Shown here piece after piece: positions 1-13,548 of a stretch of DNA of 64,000 nucleotides. The notes under the pieces are model-generated. The model made no database searches. It was not told where the DNA came from and saw only the letters and a program-made list of their open reading frames with translations. Every line of letters begins with the position of its first letter. Position 1 is the stretch's first letter. A program made the translations under genes and the position numbers. The stretch is from Glandiceps talaboti (lineage: Eukaryota; Hemichordata; Enteropneusta; Spengelidae): NCBI RefSeq assembly GCF_964340395.1, contig NC_135556.1, positions 253,001 to 317,000 of the forward strand, given 5' to 3'.

Positions 1-3000
1 GTTATGCTTTAGGACTTAGGTTATACTTTAGGACTTAGGTTATGATTTAGGACTTAGGTTATGATTTAGGACTTAGGTTATGATTTAGGACTTAGCTAAA
101 GATTTAGGACTTAGGTATGATTTAGGACTTAGGTATGATTTAGGACTTAGATATGCTTTAGGACTTAGTTATGATTTAGGACTTAGTTATGATTTAGGAC
201 TTAGGTTATGATTTAGGACTTAGGTTATGATTAGGACTTAGGTATGCTTTAAGACTTAGGTATGCTTTAGGACTTAGGTATGATTTAGGAATTAGATTAT
301 GCTTTAGGACTTAGGTTATGCTTTAGGACTTAGGTTATGCTTTAGGACTTAGGTTATGCTTTAGGACTTAGGTTATGCTTTAGGACTTAGGTTATGCTTT
401 AGGAATTAGGTTATGCTTTAGGACTTAGGTTATGATTTAGGACTTAGGTTATGATTTAGGACTTAGGTTATGCTTTAGGACTTAGGTATGATTTAGGACT
501 TAGGTTATTACTTAGGACTTAGGCATGATTTAGGACTTACGTATGATTTAGGACTTAGATATTCTTTAGGACTTAGTTATGATTTAGGACTTAGTTATGA
601 TTTAGGACTTAGGTTATGATTTAGGACTTAGGTGTGCTTTAAGACTTAGGTATGCTTTAGGACTTAGGTTATGATTTAGGACTTACGTATGATTTAAGAC
701 TTAGCTAAAGATTTAGGACTTAGATTATGATTTAGGACTTAAGTATGATTTAGGACTTATGTTATGATTTAGGACTTAGGTTATGATTTAGGACTTAGGT
801 TATGCTTTACGACTTAGGTATGATTTAGGACTTAGGTATTCTTTAGGACTTAGTTATGATTTAGGACTTAGTTATGATTTAGGACTTAGGTTATGATTTA
901 GGACTTAGCTAAAGATTTAGGACTTAAGTATGATTTAGGACTTAGCAAAAGATTTAGGAATTAGATTATGATTTAGGACTTAGTTATGATTTAGGACTTA
1001 GGTATGATTTAGGACTTAGGTTATTACTTAGGACTTAGGTATGATTTAGGACTTTCGTATGATTTAGGACTTAGATATGCTTTAGGACTTAAATATGATT
1101 TAGGACTTAGGTTATGATTTAGGACTTAGGTTATGATTTAGGACTTAGGTTATGCTTTACGACTTAGGTATGATTTAGGACTTAGGTTATTACTTACGAC
1201 TTAGGCATGATTTAGGACTTACGTATGATTTAGGACTTAGATATGCTTTAGGACTTAGTTATGATTTAGGACTTAGTTATGATTTAGGACTTAGGTTATG
1301 ATTTAGGACTTATGTTATGATTAGGACTTAGGTATGCTTTAAGACTTAGGTATGCTTTAGGACTTAGGTATGCTTTAAGACTTAGGTATGCTTTAGGACT
1401 TAGGTATGATTTAGGACTTAGGTATGCTTTAAGACTTAGGTATGCTTTAGGACTTAGGTATGATTTAGGACTTAGGTATGCTTTAGGACTTAGATATGCT
1501 TTAGGACTTAGGTATGATTTAGGAATTAGATTATGCTTTAGGACTTAGGTTATGCTTTAGGACTTAGGTTATACTTTAAGACTTAGGTTATGATTTAGGA
1601 CTTAGGTTATGATTTAGGACTTACGTATGATTTAGGACTTAGCTAAAGATTTAGGACTTAGGTTATGATTTAGGACTTAGGTATGATTTAGGACTTAGGT
1701 TATTACTTAGGACTTAGGCATGATTTAGGACTTAGATATGCTTTAGGACTTAGTTATGATTTAGGACTTAGTTATGATTTAGGACTTAGGTTATGATTTA
1801 GGACTTGGGTTATGATTAGGACTTAGGTGTGCTTTAAGACTTAGGTATGCTTTAGGACTTAGGTTATGATTTAGGACTTACGTATGATTTAAGACTTAGC
1901 TAAAGATTTAGGACTTAGATTATGAATTAGGACTTAAGTATGATTTAAGACTTATGTTATGATTTAGGACTTAGGTTATGCTTTAGGACTTAGGTTATGC
2001 TTTACGACTTAGGTATGATTTAGGACTTAGGTTATTACTTACGACTTAGGCATGATTTAGGACTTACGTATGATTTAGGACTTAGATATGCTTTAGGACT
2101 TAGTTATGATTTAGGACTTAGTTATGATTTAGGACTTAGGTTATGATTTAGGACTTATGTTATGATTAGGACTTAGGTATGCTTTAAGACTTAGGTATGC
2201 TTTAGGACTTAGGTATGCTTTAAGACTTAGGTATGCTTTAGGACTTAGGTATGATTTAGGACTTAGGTATGCTTTAGGACTTAGATATACTTTAGGACTT
2301 AGGTATGATTTAGGAATTAGATTATGATTTAGGACTTAGGGTATGCTTTATGACTTAGGTTATGCTTTAGGACTTAGGTTATGCTTTAGGACTTAGGTTA
2401 TGCTTTAGGACTTAGGTTACAATTTAGGACTTAGGTTATGATTTAGGACTTAGGTTATGATTTAAGACTTACATATGATTTAGGACTTAGCTAAAGATTT
2501 AGGACTTAGATTATGATTTAGGACTTAAGTATGATTTAGGACTTAGGTTATGCTTTAGGACTTAGGTTATGATTTAGGACTTAGGTATGATTTAGGACTT
2601 AGCTAAAGATTTAGGAATTAGATTATGATTTAGGACTTATGTTATGATTTAGGACTTAAGTTATGATTTAGGACTTACGTATGATTTAGGACTTAGATAT
2701 GCATTAGGACTTAGGTATGATTTAGGACTTAGGTTATGCTTTAGGTTAAGTTTTAGAACTTAGGTATGATTTAGGACTTAGCTAAAGATTTAGGACTTAG
2801 ATATGCATTAGGACTTAGGTATGATTTAGGACTTAGGTTATGCTTTAGGTTAAGTTTTAGAACTTAGGTATGATTTAGGACTTAGCTAAAGATTTAGGAC
2901 TTAGATTATGATTTAGGACTTATGTTACGATTTAGGACTTAGGTATGATTTAGGACTTAGATTATGATTTAGGACTTAGATTATGATTTAGGACTTAGGT

Positions 3001-6000
3001 TATGCTTTAGGACTTAGGTTATGCTTTAGGACTTATGTTATGATTTAGGACTTATGTTATGATTTAGGACTTAGGTATGATTTAGGACTTAGTTATGCTT
3101 TAGGACTTAGGTATGTTTTAGGACTTAGGTATGATTTAGGACTTAGGTAATGATTTAAGACTTAGGTTACGCTTTAGGACTTAGGTATGCTTTAGGACTT
3201 AGGTTATGCTTTAGGACTTAGGTTATGATTTAGGACTTAGCTAAAGATTTAGGAATTAGATTATGATTTAGGACTTATGTTATGATTTAGGACTTAGGTT
3301 ATGATTTAGGACTTAGGTTATGCTTTAGGACTTAGGTATGATTTAGGACTTAGGTTATTACTTACGACTTAGGCATGATTTAGGACTTACGTATGATTTA
3401 GGACTTAGATATGCTTTAGGACTTAGTTAGGATTTAGGATTTAGTTATGATTTAGGACTTAGGTTATGATTTAGGACTTATGTTATGATTAGGACTTAGG
3501 TATGCTTTAAGACTTAGGTTATGCTTTAGGACTTAGGTTATGCTTTTTGACTTAGGTTATGCTTTAGGACTTAGGTTATGCTTTAGGACTTAGGTTATGC
3601 TTTAGGACTTAGGTTATACTTTAGGACTTAGGTTATGATTTAGGACTTAGGTATGATTTAGGACTTAGCTAAAGATTTAGGACTTAAGTATGATTTAGGA
3701 CTTAGCTAAAGATTTAGGAATTAGATTATGATTTAGGACTTATGTTATGATTTAGGACTTAGGTATGATTTAGGACTTAGGTTATTACTTAGGACTTAGG
3801 TATGATTTAGGACTTTCGTATGATTTAGGACTTAGATATGCTTTAGGACTTAAATATGATTTAGGACTTAGGTTATGATTAGGACTTAGATATGCTTTAG
3901 GACTTAGGTTATGATTTAGGACTTAAATATGATTTAGGACTTAGGTTATGTTTTAGGACTTAGGTATGCTTTAGGACTTAGGTATGCTTTAGGACTTAGG
4001 TATGCTTTAAGACTTAGGTATGCTTTAGGACTTAGGTATTCTTTAGGACTTAGGTTATGCTTTAGGACTTAGGTTATGCTTTAGGACTTAGGTTATGCTT
4101 TAGGACTTAGGTTATGCTTTAGGACTTAGGTTATGCTTTAGGACTTAGGTTATGCTTTAGGACTTAGGTTATGCTTTAGGACTTACGTTATGCTTTAGGA
4201 CTTAGGTTATACTTTAGGACTTAGGTTATGATTTAGGACTTAGGTTATGATTTAGGACTTAGGTTATGATTTAGGACTTAGCTAAAGATTTAGGACTTAG
4301 GTATGATTTAGGACTTACGTATGATTTAGGACTTAGATATGCTTTAGGACTTAGTTATGATTTAGGACTTAGTTATGATTTAGGACTTAGGTTATGATTT
4401 AGGACTTAGGTTATGATTAGGACTTAGGTATGCTTTAAGACTTAGGTATGCTTTAGGACTTAGGTATGATTTAGGAATTAGATTATGCTTTAGGACTTAG
4501 GTTATGCTTTAGGACTTAGGTTATGCTTTAGGACTTAGGTTATGCTTTAGGACTTAGGTTATGCTTTAGGACTTAGGTTATGCTTTAGGAATTAGGTTAT
4601 GCTTTAGGACTTAGGTTATGATTTAGGACTTAGGTTATGATTTAGGACTTAGGTTATGCTTTAGGACTTAGGTATGATTTAGGACTTAGGTTATTACTTA
4701 GGACTTAGGCATGATTTAGGACTTACGTATGATTTAGGACTTAGATATTCTTTAGGACTTAGTTATGATTTAGGACTTAGTTATGATTTAGGACTTAGGT
4801 TATGATTTAGGACTTAGGTGTGCTTTAAGACTTAGGTATGCTTTAGGACTTAGGTTATGATTTAGGACTTACGTATGATTTAAGACTTAGCTAAAGATTT
4901 AGGACTTAGATTATGATTTAGGACTTAAGTATGATTTAGGACTTATGTTATGATTTAGGACTTAGGTTATGATTTAGGACTTAGGTTATGCTTTACGACT
5001 TAGGTATGATTTAGGACTTAGGTTATTACTTACGACTTAGGCATGATTTAGGACTTACGTATGATTTAGGACTTAGATATGCTTTAGGACTTAGTTATGA
5101 TTTAGGACTTAGTTATGATTTAGGACTTAGGTTATGATTTAGGACTTATGTTATGATTAGGACTTAGGTATGCTTTAGGACTTAGGTATGCTTTAGGACT
5201 TAGGTATGCTTTAAGACTTAGGTATGCTTTAGGTCTTAGGTATGATTTAGGACTTAGGTATGCTTTAGGACTTAGATATACTTTAGGACTTAGGTATGAT
5301 TTAGGAATTAGATTATGATTTAGGACTTAGGTTATGCTTTAGGACTTAGGTTATGCTTTAGGACTTAGGTTATGATTTAGGACTTAGGTTATGATTTAGG
5401 ACTTACGTATGATTTAGGACTTAGCTAAAGATTTAGGACTTAGATTATGATTTAGGACTTAAGTATGATTTAGGACTTAGGTTATGCTTTAGGACTTAGG
5501 TTATGATTTAGGACTTAGGTATGATTTAGGACTTAGCTAAAGATTTAGGAATTAGATTATGATTTAGGACTTATGTTATGATTTAGGACTTAAGTTATGA
5601 TTTAGGACTTAGGTTATGCTTTAGGACTTAGGTATGATTTAGGACTTAGGTTATTACTTAGGACTTAGGTATGCTTTAGGACTTAGGTATGCTTTAGGAC
5701 TTAGGTATGCTTTAAGACTTAGGTATGCTTTAGGACTTAGGTATGATTTAGGACTTAGGTATGCTTTAGGACTTAGATATACTTTAGGACTTAGGTATGA
5801 TTTAGGAATTAGATTATAATTTAGGACTTAGGTTATGCTTTATGACTTAGGTTATGCTTTAGGACTTAGGTTATGCTTTAGGACTTAGGTTATGCTTTAG
5901 GACTTAGGTTATGATTTAGGACTTAGGTTATGATTTAGGACTTACGTATGATTTAGGACTTAGCTAGAGATTTAGGACTTAGATTATGATTTAGGACTTA

Positions 6001-9000
6001 AGTATGATTTAGGACTTAGGTTATGCTTTAGGACTTAGGTTATGATTTAGGACTTAGGTATGATTTAGGACTTAGCTAAAGATTTAGGAATTAGATTATG
6101 ATTTAGGACTTATGTTATGATTTAGGACTTAAGTTATGATTTAGGACTTAGGTTATGCTTTAGGACTTAGGTATGATTTAGGACTTAGGTTATTACTTAG
6201 GACTTAGGTATGATTTAGGACTTACGTATGATTTAGGACTTAGATATGCATTAGGACTTAGGTATGATTTAGGACTTAGGTTATGCTTTAGGTTAAGTTT
6301 TAGAACTTAGGTATGATTTAGGACTTAGCTAAAGATTTAGGACTTAGATATGCATTAGGACTTAGGTATGATTTAGGACTTAGGTTATGCTTTAGGTTAA
6401 GTTTTAGAACTTAGGTATGATTTAGGACTTAGCTAAAGATTTAGGACTTAGATTATGATTTAGGACTTATGTTACGATTTAGGACTTAGGTATGATTTAG
6501 GACTTAGATATGCTTTAGGACTTAGTTATGATTTAGGACTTAGATTATGATTTAGGACTTAGGTATGATTTAGGACTTAGGTTATGATTTAGGACTTAGG
6601 TATGATTTAGGACTTAGGTTATGCTTTAGGTTATGTTTTAGAACTTAGGTATGATTTAGGACTTAGCTAAAGATTTAGGACTTAGATTATGATTTAGGAC
6701 TTATGTTACGATTTAGGACTTAGGTATGATTTAGGACTTAGATATGCTTTAGGACTTAGTTATGATTTAGGACTTAGATTATGATTTAGGACTTAGATTA
6801 TGATTTAGGACTTAGGTTATGCTTTAGGACTTAGGTTATGCTTTAGGACTTATGTTATGATTTAGGACTTATGTTATGATTTAGGACTTAGGTATGATTT
6901 AGGACTTAGTTATGCTTTAGGACTTAGGTATGTTTTAGGACTTAGGTAATGATTTAGGACTTAGGTTATGCTTTAGGACTTAGGTATGCTTTAGGACTTA
7001 GGTTATGCTTTAGGACTTAGGTTATGATTTAGGACTTAGGTTATGATTTAGGACTTATGTATGATTTAGGACTTAGGTTATGCTTTAGGACTTAGGTTAT
7101 GATTTAGGACTTAGCTAAAGATTTAGGAATTAGATTATGATTTAGGACTTATGTTATGATTTAGGACTTAGGTTATGATTTAGGACTTAGGTTATGCTTT
7201 AGGACTTAGGTATGATTTAGGACTTAGGTTATTACTTACGACTTAGGCATGATTTAGGACTTACGTATGATTTAGGACTTAGATATGCTTTAGGACTTAG
7301 TTAGGATTTAGGATTTAGTTATGATTTAGGACTTAGGTTATGATTTAGGACTTATGTTATGATTAGGACTTAGGTATGCTTTAAGACTTAGGTTATGCTT
7401 TAGGACTTAGGTTATGCTTTTTGACTTAGGTTATGCTTTAGGACTTAGGTTATGCTTTAGGACTTAGGTTATGCTTTAGGACTTAGGTTATACTTTAGGA
7501 CTTAGGTTATGATTTAGGACTTAGGTATGATTTAGGACTTAGCTAAAGATTTAGGACTTAAGTATGATTTAGGACTTAGCTAAAGATTTAGGAATTAGAT
7601 TATGATTTAGGACTTATGTTATGATTTAGGACTTAGGTATGATTTAGGACTTAGGTTATTACTTAGGACTTAGGTATGATTTAGGACTTTCGTATGATTT
7701 AGGACTTAGATATGCTTTAGGACTTAAATATGATTTAGGACTTAGGTTATGATTAGGACTTAGATATGCTTTAGGACTTAGGTTATGATTTAGGACTTAA
7801 ATATGATTTAGGACTTAGGTTATGTTTTAGGACTTAGGTATGCTTTAGGACTTAGGTATGCTTTAGGACTTAGGTATGCTTTAAGACTTAGGTATGCTTT
7901 AGGACTTAGGTATGCTTTAGGACTTAGGTTATGCTTTAGGACTTAGGTTATGCTTTAGGACTTAGGTTATGCTTTAGGACTTAGGTTATGCTTTAGGACT
8001 TAGGTTATGCTTTAGGACTTAGGTTATGCTTTAGGACTTAGGTTATGCTTTAGGACTTATGTTATGCTTTAGGACTTAGGTTATACTTTAGGACTTAGGT
8101 TATGATTTAGGACTTAGGTTATGATTTAGGACTTAGGTTATGATTTAGGACTTAGCTAAAGATTTAGGACTTAGGTATGATTTAGGACTTACGTATGATT
8201 TAGGACTTAGATATGCTTTAGGACTTAGTTATGATTTAGGACTTAGTTATGATTTAGGACTTAGGTTATGATTTGGGACTTAGGTTATGATTAGGACTTA
8301 GGTATGCTTTAAGACTTAGGTATGCTTTAGGACTTAGGTATGATTTAGGAATTAGATTATGCTTTAGGACTTAGGTTATGCTTTAGGACTTAGGTTATGC
8401 TTTAGGACTTAGGTTATGCTTTAGGACTTAGGTTATGATTTAGGACTTAGGTTATGATTTAGGACTTAGGTTATGCTTTAGGACTTAGGTATGATTTAGG
8501 ACTTAGGTTATTACTTAGGACTTAGGCATGATTTAGGACTTACGTATGATTTAGGACTTAGATATTCTTTAGGACTTAGTTATGATTTAGGACTTAGTTA
8601 TGATTTAGGACTTAGGTTATGATTTAGGACTTACGTATGATTTAAGACTTAGCTAAAGATTTAGGACTTAGATTATGATTTAGGACTTAAGTATGATTTA
8701 GGACTTATGTTATGATTTAGGACTTAGGTTATGATTTAGGACTTAGGTTATGCTTTACGACTTAGGTATGATTTAGGACTTAGGTTATTACTTACTACTT
8801 AGGCATGATTTAGGACTTACGTATGATTTAGGACTTAGATATGCTTTAGGACTTAGTTATGATTTAGGACTTAGTTATGATTTAGGACTTAGGTTATGAT
8901 TTAGGATTTATGTTATGATTAGGACTTAGGTATGCTTTAGGACTTAGGTATGCTTTAGGACTTAGGTATGCTTTAAGACTTAGGTATGCTTTAGGACTTA

Positions 9001-11874
9001 GGTATGATTTAGGACTTAGGTATGCTTTAGGACTTAGATATACATTAGGACTTAGGTATGATTTAGGAATTAGATTATGATTTAGGACTTAGGTTATGCT
9101 TTATGACTTAGGTTATGCTTTAGGACTTAGGTTATGCTTTAGGACTTAGGTTATGATTTAGGACTTAGGTTATGATTTAGGACTTACGTATGATTTAGGA
9201 CTTAGCTAAAGATTTAGGACTTAGATTATGATTTAGGACTTAAGTATGATTTAGGACTTAGGTTATGCTTTAGGACTTAGGTTATGATTTAGGACTTAGG
9301 TATGATTTAGGACTTAGCTAAAGATTTAGGAATTAGATTATGATTTAGGACTTATGTTATGATTTAGGACTTAAGTTATGATTTAGGACTTAGGTTATGC
9401 TTTAGGACTTAGGTATGATTTAGGACTTAGGTTATTACTTAGGACTTAGGTATGCTTTAGGACTTAGGTATGCTTTAGGACTTAGGTATGCTTTAAGACT
9501 TAGGTATGCTTTAGGACTTAGGTATGATTTAGGACTTAGGTATGCTTTAGGACTTAGATATACTTTAGGACTTAGGTATGATTTAGGAATTAGATTATGA
9601 TTTAGGACTTAGGTTATGCTTTATGACTTAGGTATGATTTAGGACTTAGGTATTATTTAGTACTTAGGTATGATTTAGGACTTAGGTATGATTTAGGACT
9701 TAGCTAAAGATTTAGGACTTAGATTATGATTTAGGACTTAAGTATGATTTAGGACTTAGGTTATGCTTTAGGACTTAGGTATGATTTAGGACTTAGCTAA
9801 AGATTTAGGACTTAGATTATGATTTAGGACTTAGGTTATGATTTAGGACTTAGGTTATAATTTAGGACTTAGGTTATGATTTAGGACTAAGGTATGATTT
9901 AGGACTTAGCTAAAGATTTAGGACTTAGATTATGATTTAGGACTTATGTTATGATTTAAGACTTAGGCTATGATTTAGGTTATGATTTAGGACTTCTCTA
10001 TGATTTAGGACTTAGGTTATGCTTTAGGACTTAGGTTATGATTTAGGACTTAGGTATGATTTAGGACTTAGATATGCTTTAGGACTTAGGTATGCTTTAG
10101 GACTTAGGTATGTTTTAGGACTTAGGTATGCTTTAGGACTTAGAGTATGATTTAGGACTTAGGTATGATTTAGAACTTAGGTAATGATTTAGGACTTAGA
10201 TTATGATTTAGGACTTAGGTTATGATTTAGGACTTAGGTTATGCTTTAGGACTTAGGTTATGCTTTAGGATTTAGGTTATGATTTAGGACTTAGGTTATG
10301 ATTTAGGACTTAGGTTATGATTTAGGACTTAGGTATGATTTAGGACTTAGGTATGCTTTAAGACTTAGGTATGCTTTAGGACTTAGCTTTGCTTTAAGAC
10401 TTAGGTATGCTTTAGGACTTAGGTATGATTTAGAACTTAGGTAATGATTTAGGACTTAGATTATGATTTAGGACTTAGGTTATGATTTAGGACTTAGGTT
10501 ATGCTTTAGGACTTAGGTTATGCTTTAGGACTTAGGTTATGATTTAGGACTTAGGTTATGATTTAGGACTTAGGTTATGATTTAGGACTTACGTATGATT
10601 TAGGACTTAGCTTATGATTTAGGACTTAGGTATGATTTAGGACTTAGGTTATGCTTTAGGACTTAGGTTATGATTTAGGACTTAGGTATGATTAGGACTT
10701 AGGTTATGATTTAGGACTTACGTATGATTTAGGACTTAGCTTATGATTTAGGACTTAGGTATGATTTAGGACTTAGGTTATGCTTTAGGACTTAGGTTAT
10801 GATTTAGGACTTAGGTATGATTAGGACTTAGGTTATGATTTAGGACTTACGTATGATTTAGGACTTAGCTAAAGATTTAGGACTTAGATTATGATTTAGG
10901 ACTTAGGTATGATTTAGGACTTAGCTAAAGATTTAGGACTTAGATTATGATTTAGGACTTAGGTTTTAGGACAGGTATGATTTAGGACTTAGGTTATGCT
11001 TTAGGACTTAGGTTATTATTTAGGACTTACGTATGATTTAGGACTTAGATATGCTTTAGGACTTACGTATGATTTAGGACTTAGGTATGATTTAGGACTT
11101 AGGTTATGCTTTAGGACTTAGGTTATGATTTAGGACTTAGGTATGATTAGGACTTAGGTTATGATTTAGGACTTACGTATGATTTAGGACTTAGCTAAAG
11201 ATTTAGGACTTAGATAATGATTTAGGACTTAGGTATGATTTAGGACTTAGCTAAAGATTTAGGAATTAGATTATGATTAAGACTTATGATTTAGGACAGG
11301 TATGATTTAGGACTTAGGTTATGCTTTAGGACTTAGGTTATTATTTAGGACTTACGTATGATTTAGGACTTAGATATGCTTTAGGATTTAAATATGATTT
11401 AGGACTTAGGTTATGATTTAGGACTTAGGTATGATTTAGGACTTAGCTAAAGAGTTAGTACTTAGATTATGATTTAGGACTTAGGTATGATTTAGGACTT
11501 AGGTTATGTTTTAGGACTTAGGTTATGATTTAGGACTTAGGTATGATTTAGGACTTAGCTAAAGATTTAGGAATTAGATTATGATTTAGGACTTAGTTTT
11601 GATTTAGGACTTAGGTATGCTTTAAGACTTAGGTATGCTTTAGAACTTAGCTTTGCTTTAAGACTTAGGTATGCTTTAGGACTTAGGTATGATTTAGGAC
11701 TTAGGTATGCTTTAGGACTTAGATGTGCTTTAGGACTTAGGTATGATTTAGGAATTAGATTATGATTTAGGACTTAGGTTATGCTTTAGGACTTAGGTTA
11801 TGATTTAGGACTTACGTATGATTTAGGACTTAGCTAAAGATTTAGGACTTATGTTATGATTTAGGACTTAGGTT
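1..11874. repeat. 18/19-bp satellite array with higher-order structure
   Basis: The stretch is a head-to-tail array of a unit close to TTAGGACTTAGGTTATGAT (19 bp), mixed with 18-bp units that lack one T (GGTATGAT). Common variants are ATGCTTTAGG, AGCTAAAGATTTAGG, GGTTATTACTTAGG and CGTATGATTTAGG. Rare marker variants recur at a fixed distance: the GTTAGGATTTAGGATT variant at 3427 and 7301, TAAATATGATT at 3851 and 7725, and GGAATTAGATTATGCTT at about 4477 and 8351, all 3874 bp apart. This shows higher-order repeats. There is no interrupting gene. Each unit has two TTAGG words, but the register is not that of a simple telomere repeat. Confidence 0.97.
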
Positions 11875-13356
11875 CTCAGTGTGGTAGTTGGGTTGTTTTG
11901 TGGATGAACTGGAGGGGGTCACTATTATTAAGAACAACAGAAATTAAAAGTCACCGGCCCACCTCCAGTCATAAAAACTGATAGTTCCCTTCCTGCTGGT
12001 GATGTTAATTGAGGTCACGTGAGGTCAAAGATTAATCAAAATCGATAATCTAACTATACCTTTCAGTAAGACTGGTATATAATTAGTCTTCTATTAATAT
12101 GTTGTAATATGTTGGGTTGTTTCTTTCCATTTATGTCACATTGCCCACATGTAATAGCTAATTATTTAAATGAAGACATTTGAATCAACTTAATTTCTAA
12201 TTACCTTTTTTTCAGTTTGAGTTCTTTCATTTCTATCCATTCTGGATTCACTACTGTAAAGAAATGGAACATTCAACATTATACACATGATAACACTTAT
12301 AAATCATAATAACCATACATTATCAAATTATCTATGACCACAGGAAATTCAGTTAGGTGGCAATATTTTTCAAGCTACCTTTTTACAAATGTAAGGAAGT
12401 TTCTTAAAAAAGAACACCAATGGCATTGTAGCACTTCATTTTTTTTTTTTTTTTTACCACATTTTTTTTGCCAAAATCACACACAATCACCAAATATGGG
12501 GTCCCCAAAAATATGCGGTCCTATGTTTTTTTAATTAAGGAGGCTCACTATTAATTATTAAATTACACTACAGGTTCTCCCAAATTTGTACAGGTGTAAT
12601 CAAAGACTTGAAAAATCAAAATACATGTATGACAAAAATATTCAGTGTCAAGAGTCCAGTGTCCCCTGAACAAGGTAACAGGGGCACAGCACCCTCTTGG
12701 AAATTCATTGGCGCCCCCTTGCAAGTTTTGATGGGAAAAAATGAATCAAATATTTTTTCAAAAAACGACAGACATGTACTACTCAAGTACCAGATCTATG
12801 CGTTGCGAGTATCATTGGCAACTCCTGTGTCTGCTACAGTCATGAGCATTACCAGTTCTGTCATGCGCTGTCGTGTGCAAGTAAAGGTCAAACCCCACTG
12901 CGTAATCTTCCTACGTCGACTGACTGACAGTTATATATTATGTATATAGCGTTTGATTACGTAATTATTGTTTGTGCCACCCCACCTCCGTGCACCCCAC
13001 CCCACTCATACGTCCATGCAGAGAACACGGTGACGAACAGTAAAACTTAAAAAGTCTTTACACAGAAAGATAGACAGGGAAAGGGAATTTCCTAGTATAT
13101 TGTGTTGACATGTATTAACGTTTGATTAATAAATGCAATGTATCCTCTGTTTATTGTTTATTTGCATGGTGGTCTTTATGTGCGTCTTGCGTTCAATGTT
13201 TGCCGCAACTTGGTAATTACCCATCCAGATACATTGTACACAAAATTATATTACCAAGAAGTTTTATACGTACGTTCATGCGTTCTCAGTAGTATAGCGC
13301 CACCAACATTCACGTTAACTTAAAAAGTATTTTAGTTCACTAACTGACACCTACCA
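11875..13356. other. Low-copy spacer, no gene recognised
   Basis: The satellite stops abruptly near 11874 and the base composition becomes ordinary. The stretch has a T-rich run near 12440 and short open frames (for example 12608-12949 on the plus strand) that match no family I recognise and lack start or splice context. It ends where homology to the inverted block at 60405-60605 begins. I see no RNA gene or transposon terminus here. Confidence 0.6.
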
Positions 13357-13548
13357 ATCTATATTAACTGATCTCATCTACGAGATGCAATAACTAAACA
13401 CTGGGACTTAATAACACACAATGAGATATTAAATCAATTATATCCAAAAAGACCAATCATAGCACAGAAGCAAAACATAAACTTAAAAGACAAATAGGTC
13501 AACACTCAATTGAAGCATTCCAAATTTAAAAATCTAGCGGAAATAGAA

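Noticed and set aside
1-11874. CRISPR array
   Set aside because: There are no unique spacers between units; the whole block is a simple satellite in an animal genome.
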